Shown: piece by piece, positions 55,857-64,000 of the stretch
Layout: every line of letters begins with the position of its first letter
How positions within the stretch are numbered: position 1 is the first letter of the stretch
Origin: Chrysoperla carnea
Taxonomy: Eukaryota; Arthropoda; Insecta; Neuroptera; Chrysopidae
Reading direction: 5' to 3'
Assembly: GCF_905475395.1 (NCBI RefSeq)
Contig: NC_058338.1
Span: forward strand, 72,737,435 to 72,801,434
DNA length: 64,000 nucleotides
The notes under the pieces: model-generated
What the model was told of the DNA's origin: nothing
Databases searched by the model: none
Seen by the model: the letters and a program-made list of their open reading frames with translations, nothing else
Made by a program: the position numbers and the translations under genes

Positions 55857-58776
55857 TTAATCAATAAAACTTTGTTCTACACACGCCTTCACTCGTTTCT
55901 CATATTCTCTACGATTTTCTTTGTATAACTGTGCAGCCATCGAGTTCGCTGGTGAATTTGGATTTGGATCACTCAATAAAGACTGTAAAATTAAAAAAAA
56001 AAAATATATTAATTAGTTTTAGTTTTAGATTTATTAATTATAAGCGAATTTGCAAGGTCGTGACTGATTACAAATATAAATGTATATGTGAATATACTGT
56101 CTATATCAGGGGTGGGAAAACGGTCGATCGAGATAGACTGGTCGATCGCAAATGGTTCAACAGTCGATGGCATAAATTGCCCTTTCTTTTCGTTGTAGTT
56201 TGACGAATCAACAGATTTTGTTAATACATGTTTTCCATAAAAGAATTTTTAACAATATTTCCGATAAAGGGAACAACGTAAGGTGCAGAAAAGATAGCAA
56301 ATTTTATGTCATTTGCTGAAAAAACAAATTTGCCTTAAATAAATTTGCAAAAATATTGGATGTTAATGATATTATAGATATTGGCATGTTAGGTGGCTCA
56401 ACAGAGGGTAGATTTTCGCAAAGGTTTCTAAATCTTTTATCTGAAATTATTACATTTTTGTACACATAGCCAAACAGTTTAGTATGGAAAAAGTTGTAAT
56501 GGGGGGCAGTTGTTAATCTTTTGTTAGGAAGAACTTTACAAAGTTTATATTTTTATCTTATATATGGATTGTTAGTTCTCTTGTGCTCTCCAGCAAAAGC
56601 AAGCTTTCAAACATAGGATAAGACAAGAAGGCAGAAATGATGATCAGGTTAATCCGATGTTTTATGAAATCAGTTATTACGCAGATTCAGCAACTATGTT
56701 TACAACCAATACGATAAATAACGACATTTCCGAATCAGTAGTGATTGATTCTATGTTTGATCGGTTATTTTCTATCAACTAGCAGCAGTTCATATGTACT
56801 AGATAGTCATAGAGTTTTTATCTGCAACTCAGTTAACATTAGTAGAAATTAGCATAACTACGCAACACAATAATTTTTAAAAGTCTATTTATCCAGTATA
56901 AAGTCTAGTCTATTTAGAAGTCTATTAACAGCATATTATGCTCATGAGGGCCTAAAGTTAAATATTTTTTAAAATAGGATAGGCTTAATAATTAAAATCA
57001 ATCTCTTAAAGTACATTATACACTAAAAATAGAGTTTCTCCAGCTAGATTTATAGGCTACGCTTACACGGCATATTATTTGTCCGGACTAAAAATTCTGA
57101 TTCCCCCAAACAACTATATATAACAGAAGCTGGGTGAACTAGGTGCCGGTCTTGGACTTGAAAGCTAACACACTTTGAACACACAGGGTGATAAAAGTGA
57201 CTTAATCTCGATTAAAAATATAAGGAAACTTTTGAAACACAAGATCAAAGCAACAGCATGAAAAGGGTCTGTAGGGGCTACGATCGTTTAGTAATCCACT
57301 TGAAGCAATGTCAGTCACTCCTCGACACGAACTGCTCCACTTAAATTAGTAGGAAGGGATCTATTAATTTGGTATTTAATATTTGATAAAACCCTCAAAG
57401 CCGGAGTTACCAATCCGATTTAGTGACCCCGATTAAAAGATCCGGCTAATAAAATAAACTTATAAAAACTTGGTATATATTACACAGTATTCAGGATAGA
57501 AAGCAGCAAATATATTCGTTTAAAGACCCATAAAAAAATGTGAGTTCTTGATTTAAAGATCCTTAAGAGATCTTTCACTTTTCAATCATATGGATTTTTA
57601 CTTTTGTTATTATTCAATAATAATTTTTGAAGAACACTGTCAGAATTTTAAGCAAAACATACTCTATACAATAACAATAAATATATAATAACTAACAAAG
57701 TTAATTATTTAAATGTCCAGTTTATACTGTAAATCTGTAACCCATTGAGTTTAAGAAAAGTGTTAAATAAATAAATTTTTTTTAAAATAGCGATAAATTG
57801 TTTGTATTTGAACTTTTCTTCTGTTTCATACAACTAAAAATAGATTTCTTGTGGGAAAACCCATAATTACCTAATCATACATTAAAAATAAAATTGTTTT
57901 TGATTGACTCATTGCGTAATATTGACCATAAATATATATTGCATAATTGTGCTATATTAATCAGCTAGCATAATAAAAGCCAAACTATTTTTGATTGACT
58001 CAATGTATTGCACAATCTGTCAATACGATTTTCAATCAATACTATTGTGCAATATTAATAAATGTAATCAATATTGATCATCAAAAGACCGCTTAATACG
58101 GAATATTCGACATATGAAATTTAAATGTTGTTTTGGTATACCGTTGTTTTTTGTTCATTTACAACTGATTATTATAATTTGCATAATATTTAACTGATAA
58201 ATGACAAAACATTCAGAGATTTTTATCAATTTATTTATTTTTTTACCTGTATAGATGTCAATATAGCTGACACATCATATGTGGGACTCCATCGATTCTG
58301 TAAAATGTCTAAACAAATACCACCATCGGCATAAACATTCGGATGAAACATATGACTGACAAATCGAACCGTTGGTGGTTTATTAGGATATTCTTCTGTA
58401 AATTCAATAGTTAATTTAAAAGTTCCATCTTCGAAGGGGGTATCATGTGGGCCAAATATCACTGCATTCCATATCATGATATTGTTATCTGTTGGTGCTC
58501 CACTAACTCCTGTTGGGGGATCTTCTTGAAGTCTGTTATACATACAAAATGACAATACACATTTAAAAATAATTTTATATGTCATAATTTAAATATCTGA
58601 TGTATTTAAGGTAATTTTTAAAGTGTATTCATTACATTTAAATTCAGATTGTTTTTGTTTCGTTCAGAATAACTGTTTCTTTGACAAGGTCATTATATTG
58701 AATTGAATTGAATAACTATAAGTACAACTAACCGTTTGAAGTCTCTCATTAGACGTCTTCGTGCAGGGGTTGACAT
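55857..58776 (-). CDS. UBE2A: Ubiquitin-conjugating enzyme E2 A (RAD6)
   Basis: E2 enzyme that works with RAD18 and BRE1-type ligases on PCNA and histone H2B, in DNA-damage tolerance and transcription; Drosophila name UbcD6. Exons on the minus strand are 58776-58733, 58532-58247 and 55982-55857, joining in phase to 151 aa, the length of fly and human proteins. The sequence is nearly invariant: [20 protein letters not shown] at the start, [16 protein letters not shown], the [19 protein letters not shown] segment with catalytic Cys88, then [17 protein letters not shown] and the helix ending VEQSFID. The yeast acidic tail is absent, as expected for animals. It diverges from CSTF2. Intron 2 (2.3 kb) carries a possible hAT remnant near 56107. 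Confidence 0.97.
55983..58246. other. UBE2A intron 2
   Basis: At 56107 CAGGGGTGGGAAAAC begins a segment with repeated GGTCGATCG words, like the tips of non-autonomous hAT elements. No matching right end was found. The segment 57895-58075 holds two diverged TTTTTGATTGACTCA repeats. Nothing else is recognised. Confidence 0.45.
56107..56200. mobile_element. Possible hAT-type element end
   Basis: Starts CAGGGGTGGGAAAACGG and continues with GGTCGATCGAGATAGACTGG and GTCGATCGCAAATGG, a layout known from tips of insect and vertebrate hAT elements. Only one end is visible. Confidence 0.35.
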
Positions 58777-59984
58777 TGTGAGAACTAACACAAATAACGC
58801 CCAATATTGTTAATTATTGTTTTAACCACATAAATAATTTGATTCAATAGTAGATTCAACTACTTGAATTTATAAAATGCCAAATAAAAGTTAGTCAGAA
58901 ACACAATAGATATATTAACAGTTCACAACTTATAAACATGAAGTTAGTTCAGATTCAGTTCCTTATTCGACTGTAATTATTATTATTGTACTAGTTATTT
59001 TGTTACTATACTCTTTATCATTCAAACTCTATTCAGTATAAGCTCGAATGTGCAATATCATTTCCACCACAGACATAAATATTTTAAAAATACATCGTAA
59101 TGTGTGGTTTGCAATAAAAATTATTTAAACTCCTATTTATTTTTAAAATACTTTATCCAGTCAAATTAGTCCATAAAATATAAGTAAGGTTACAAAAATT
59201 CCCATAGAGCTAAAAATTGGTATGAATGTTCAGAATACTATTATAAATGAATTGTGAAAAGTCCCCATCAACCCCCTTGTGCAAAAAATTTTATTGAGGG
59301 GGGAAGTTTGCAAAAATAGACTTTTCACGTTTTTCAGCAAAACGATGAATTTCACAGCAAAAATAGTTCAGACAAAAATATATTATAGATAATCCGATTC
59401 TCTACCAAAAGTGTCTCTACACCTTTTTTCATAAGTATTGCCATTTTCGTGATATAGCGGTTCAAAGAATTGAACAAATTATTTTTTTCGTAATACATTT
59501 TTGAACCGTTATACGTGTAAAAATATGAGGACTTATTTTTGATGAACCGCTTCTTCTTCTTGGCGCTGTCTTTTCACAGCATCAATGCTACTCTTTAGAG
59601 TATAATTTTTTCAACACTGCACATGAATTTTTACAGATGTCTGGTCTTTCAGGTGTTCCGAAAAATCACCACCTCTTTCAATACTTAAGACTAACTGACT
59701 TAATGACTTTTAATGGAATATTTTCTGTTCTGTCTAGGTCATTTTATTATAGCATCATTGCCGGTCTATATATTTAACTAAGTCTATGACTTATCTGCAA
59801 CACTATTTCAAAGAATAAGCTCGATTGTATCAAATCATAATTATCGTGTTCGTTTCGGACTTGACAACAAATAAAACAGAATTTTTAATTTGTTGAATGT
59901 TGAAACTTTAATTTTTCCATAACAACACAAATATAAAACAGGTTGATTTACATTGTTTAAAAGTAAATAAACAATTACTTTAAA
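58777..59984. promoter_or_regulatory. Divergent UBE2A / CSTF2 upstream region
   Basis: The two start codons face away from each other across 1.2 kb. Both 5' UTRs and promoters should lie here. I see no clear TATA box or CpG-rich block; the region is AT-rich throughout. An upstream non-coding exon for either gene is possible but not visible. Confidence 0.4.
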
Positions 59985-62900
59985 ATGGAGAGCAACATGG
60001 ATCAAAATATCATGGACAAGTCCATGAGATCGGTTTTCGGTACGATACATTATTTTCGGCATACCTTAAAACTTTTAATTTATGGCTAACAATTCTATTT
60101 TACAGTTGGAAATATTCCATATGAAGCAACCGAAGAAAAATTAAAAGATATTTTTAGCGAAGTGGGACCAGTTCTTTCATTTAAGTAAGTATCCGCACTT
60201 CTTTTAAATCTCATAATTCTCTTTTCGCATAGGTGATTTACCCAAATTTGTTTTTAATTTCAAACTTCTCCAGTAATTCGGTATACGGCATTCTGTTATA
60301 GGCTAGTGTTCGATAGAGAAACCGGCAAACCTAAAGGTTATGGCTTCTGTGAATATAAAGATCAAGAAACTGCTTTAAGTGCTATGAGGAATTTAAATAA
60401 CTACGAAATAGCTGGACGTACTTTACGTGTTGACAATGCGTGTACGGAAAAGTCGAGAATGGAAATGCAAAATTTACTACAAGCACCAACAGTAGAAAAT
60501 CCGTATGGTGAACCAATTCAAGCAGAGAAAGCACCAGAAGCTATTAGCAAAGCAGTCGCTTCTTTACCACCAGAGCAAATGTTCGAATTAATGAAACAAA
60601 TGAAATTGTGCATTCAAGTTAGTTTAATTGAGATTAGTAATTGTTACTATTTAAAAATATTTATTGTAAATTTTAATTATTTAGAATAATCCTACAGAAG
60701 CAAGAACTATGCTATTACAAAATCCACAATTGGCATACGCTTTACTTCAAGCACAAGTTGTTATGAGAATTATTGATCCTGCTATAGCATGTGTAAGTAT
60801 TTGACAATATTTTTAAGGGTTAAAAAAACCCAGCGTGGTTTACACAAACGACGTTTAAATATCTTTTTTTCTATAATATAGAAAATTACCTTTATCTTAT
60901 AGAAATATACCTTTTATCTACAGGGTGGGCTATTTTAATCTATACACCTAAATATCTTGTTTTGTAGTTAAAAATACCTTACCCTTTATATAATATCAAT
61001 TTTGATAATATATTTAATAATAATTTTAATTAACAAATAATGTTATCATTTATATTTATTGAAACCCGCTTGCTTCGGTGGGTTTAAAAGGAAAGACTAC
61101 CGCGTTATAACCTTCACATCTATTGCACTCACTTACCCTCCTTCCATAACACTCGAAATACTTTTTATTACGAATCTAAACTATTTGGCTTTTAATATAT
61201 AAATCTTCCGGTAAGGCGGGCTGGTAACTACCAGTATATTTATAAATTATTCGTTGATTGTGTAGTAGGTGAAGGGTATAATTAAATTGATCGCAGCGAT
61301 GTCATCTTATAAAATTTTCAATAAATCATTCGTTTTTTTTTTTTTTTTTTTAAATATGACTAGTTTTCAATTGTTTATATGTAAATGATATAGTAATGTA
61401 TGTCGTTGCTATGGAAACGCTGGAAATAATACTCAAGTTCGGTTCGAATCCAGCTAAGTAGGCGGATAACTGCTATTTTATAAATTATAAGTTGTGTTAT
61501 TTTGATATATGTAAAGTTTCATTCAAATCCATCCAGTAATTTTTGGTTGAAAGCGTAGCAAATAAACTCACTTTCGCATTTATTAAGGGTAAGAATTTTA
61601 AGAAGCCCCGAAGCCGAACTCCTAGAGATTAAATTCAGTTTTCTGAGCTACGAAGATTTTAGTATATTGTAATCACGTAAAGAATTTCCCACGCCCCAAA
61701 ATCTGACTTATTCCTGCAAAATATTGAAAGAAAATTATCAGTAACCATTATTTTGTAATATGAATATTTGTAGACAATGTTACATAAAGCTAATCAACCG
61801 CCACCAACTTTACAACCAGCTGAGAAAGTAGCTAATGAACCGGTTCCAATCAATTTACCAACAGCAGTAGCACCAGTAGCAGTACCAGCCCCAAGGCAAC
61901 AACCTGATTTCCCATCAATGGCTGTTGCACCACATTCAAATCAAAATCCTGTATTTTCAGGTAATTTTTATACTCTATATCAATTACCTAAAACCTTATT
62001 GATTTCATCACCGTTGAAAATTCTCAGGACGTTTTTCTTGAACATCTACTTTTTCCTATTTTAACAAAATTATCGAATAATAAATAGAAAATCATTTTGA
62101 ACTCATCCATCCGGGGAACAATCGCAAATTAGTAACAAGTGCAAAAATATTATTCTTTACAGCTCAAGATGTCGATTTACGTTCAATTGAACCACGACCA
62201 ATAGACCCACGTTTATCTCGAATGGGCGATCAAGATATGCGAATTGCACCAACCGTAACTCAACCCATAACACCTGTACCACCACCTATTACTGGAAGTG
62301 GTTTTTCACCAGTTGATACGTAAGTAGAAAGAAAATTAGTTGATAGTAAGTTTAATTAATATTTATGTTTGATAAATTAATGGATAAAAATACCTGACAT
62401 TCGATGAGGCTTGTTTTATGCTATGGAAGCTTGAACTAAGTCCAATAACCAAAATGAAGACTGTTCGTAATGCGAAATGTTTTACAATCGAAAGTGCTGA
62501 TATAGAATACAGGGGCTGACAAAAGTTCCAGGGGCTAAGAAAAGTTCATGTTTGTATCTGATAAGAGATCAAGGAAAATTTATATTGCAGTTTCGGTCAA
62601 ATGTTTTTGTTATTTCATAAAGGCTAACACTAATAGAAATTTGTCTCTATCTCTAACCAGAAAAAGCTCAGCTACGAACAAGAGCTTTTTTTAGCCCCTG
62701 GGGTATGTAACACCTCAGGGACCAATAGCATATTCCAATTGAAATAAAAAACCAATAGATAAAGCAAAAACTAATGCACCATTTGTTATAAAAAGTTAAA
62801 TCCGGCGCTGTCTACAACTGCATAAAATTTTGCATTCCGCATTAAGTCCTAATTTCTATTTGAGTATTCAAAAGAACAAATTGTCCGATTTAATTGAAAT

Positions 62901-63250
62901 TAATGTCGAGTATTAAATGAAAAGAAATGTAATTATTTAATCCATGTAGAGAAATTGTCTTGTTTGAACAAATTTGACATGATTTAATAATTTTTATTAT
63001 TAATCTTAGCACGCTTGCAAAGACTGGAGACACTTCAGAAAGGTTAGTTTATTCATTAATATTCCCATATAAATGTGTATCATATATATATATATATATA
63101 TTTTTTTTAAAATATTTATCAATAAAACATCATTTTATTTCTTTATTTTGTTATGTTTAAACAGTTTTTCACGTGATCCTCGTGCTGCTTCTACATTTAC
63201 CAGTGATCCAAGACAACGTAATATAGATCCAAGACATGCAAAAACTATAG
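59985..63250 (+). CDS. CSTF2: Cleavage stimulation factor subunit 2 (CstF-64), 3' end beyond window
   Basis: Nuclear RNA-binding subunit of the cleavage stimulation factor; it reads the U/GU-rich element downstream of poly(A) sites. Exons: 59985-60039, 60106-60184, 60302-60617, 60685-60792, 61774-61960, 62163-62319, 63010-63042 and 63165-63250, all in phase, the last ending in a donor (ATAG/GTTAGT). The RRM runs from [16 protein letters not shown] (RNP2) through [12 protein letters not shown] (RNP1) to RTLRVDNA. The hinge that binds CstF-77 follows ([37 protein letters not shown]). A Pro/Ala-rich region and DPR repeats ([23 protein letters not shown]) come next. The C-terminal domain that binds PCF11 must lie to the right of the window. 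The start ATG at 59985 fits the short N-terminus of the family. Confidence 0.95.
60793..61773. other. CSTF2 intron 4, with part of a common interspersed repeat
   Basis: The segment 61505-61590 (GTTTCATTCAAATCCATCCA, AAAGCGTAGCAAATAAACTC, ACTTTCGCATTTAT) is the reverse-oriented relative of 63270-63345. A T-run of about 20 bases lies near 61334. No coding segment recognised. Confidence 0.5.
62320..63009. other. CSTF2 intron 6
   Basis: AT-rich, nothing recognised apart from two AAAAGTTC..GGGGCTAA words near 62520. Confidence 0.4.
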
Positions 63251-63269
63251 GTTAGTATCTGATATATAT

Positions 63270-63655
63270 TATAATCGTGAAAGTTTGGATGAATGGATAT
63301 TTGTTACTCTTTCACGCAAAAACTACCAAACGGATTTGGATGAAATTCGGCACAGAGTTGGATTATAGTTTCGAATAGCACATAGGCTACTTTTCATTTC
63401 GATATGATTTTTTGTATAAGTAGTGGTAGTTTAAGGGTCAAAAATGACATATTTTAATTTTTATCCCGAAAAAATGCACGGTTCCTATGGGATAGCATAC
63501 AGGAACCGTGTTTATTAAAGGGTTTTGTAAAAGTTCGTGAAATAGATTTTTAGCGCATTTTTCTCTAGAAGGCTTGATTAAATTATACAATAACGATAAA
63601 AACTTTCAAAATCTCTAATCGCGGGTAACACTACGGGGCGCAGCTAGTTACTATA
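63270..63655 (+). repeat. Interspersed repeat ending GCGCAGCTAGT
   Basis: Contains TTACTCTTTCACGCAAAAAC, CAAACGGATTTGGATGAAAT, ATAGCACATAGGCTACTTTT and a final GGGTAACACTACGGGGCGCAGCTAGT. This type of tail is widespread in insect genomes; a reverse fragment lies at 61505-61590 and a possible end at 1991. It sits in the CSTF2 intron that runs to the window edge. The remaining 350 bases to 64000 show nothing recognised. Confidence 0.5.
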
Positions 63656-64000
63656 TAAAGCTAAAATGTGGTTTAAGGTAGTTCACGCATAAAATGAAAA
63701 GATATTTTTTTCACCATTTGTAGAATGAAATATTAACAATCAAAATTAACATGTATATTTCTCGAAAATGGTTCTCACCATTTTCTTCAAAAACAATGAA
63801 TTAAAACATTAATTTCTGGCGAATTTTTTGATAACAAGAAACGGTTCTTGATTTGTTAAAAATGAAAGCAAACATAAAAATTAAAAACAATTTATTTGAG
63901 GCTTAGTCAGGCTATTATGAATACTAAGTCACTCAGGCATAATAGGGTATGTAGCTAGCAGGCTCACCTCCAAATACTTCGCTCAGCCTGCCATTATTAT

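Noticed and set aside
61430-61455. Box-B-like GGTTCGAATCC in CSTF2 intron 4
   Set aside because: No box A at tRNA spacing and no cloverleaf; likely chance or part of an interspersed repeat.
1-64000. CRISPR array, operon, bacterial insert or defence island
   Set aside because: No regular spacer-repeat pattern and no prokaryotic-type gene cluster; all genes are spliced or intronless animal genes.

Overview
The window is nuclear DNA from an insect. It is AT-rich, its genes are split by GT-AG introns, and the spaces between exons are full of short non-autonomous elements, LINE tails and a tRNA-derived SINE. The proteins are ordinary animal proteins. One of them is a true fibrillar collagen, a gene type kept by many insects but absent from Drosophila, so a non-drosophilid insect is the best guess. 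I cannot fix the order.

Layout. (1) 1-26166, plus strand: a RUFY-family gene (RUN domain, coiled coil, FYVE finger) of at least ten coding exons. It has a second, alternative last exon at 16491-16757 that would give a form without FYVE. An intronless APPBP2 gene (6579-8339, minus strand) sits inside its second intron. (2) 28512-31102, plus: hydroxypyruvate isomerase (HYI/Gip) in four exons. (3) 34113-42088, minus: a fibrillar procollagen alpha chain in 20 coding exons, about 1491 aa. Its major triple helix counts to exactly 338 Gly-X-Y triplets (1014 residues), and its integrin motif and both helical cross-link lysines lie in the vertebrate register. (4) 42089-55856: a 13.8 kb region with no recognisable gene, holding repeats, a LINE remnant and one isolated exon-like reading frame. 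(5) 55857-58776, minus: UBE2A/RAD6 in three exons. (6) 59985 to the window edge, plus: the 5' part of CSTF2 (CstF-64), divergent from UBE2A across 1.2 kb.

The genes do not form a pathway. RUFY is an endosome and Rab/Arl effector, APPBP2 a TPR cargo or ubiquitin-ligase adaptor, HYI a metabolic isomerase, the collagen an extracellular matrix chain, UBE2A an E2 for chromatin and DNA-damage ubiquitination, and CSTF2 an mRNA 3'-end factor. I found no operon-like or defence system, CRISPR array, or intact transposase or reverse transcriptase.

The strongest points for a second look are the collagen (conserved helix register, one Gly-to-Ala interruption, loss of the two inter-chain cysteines, loss of the collagenase scissile bond), the duplicated RUFY coiled-coil exon that decides FYVE inclusion, the nested intronless APPBP2, the 37-codon exon-like frame at 46835-46945, and several long fold-back elements, one nested inside another. 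All exon borders were placed by eye from splice consensus, reading phase and family knowledge. No alignment or transcript data were used.
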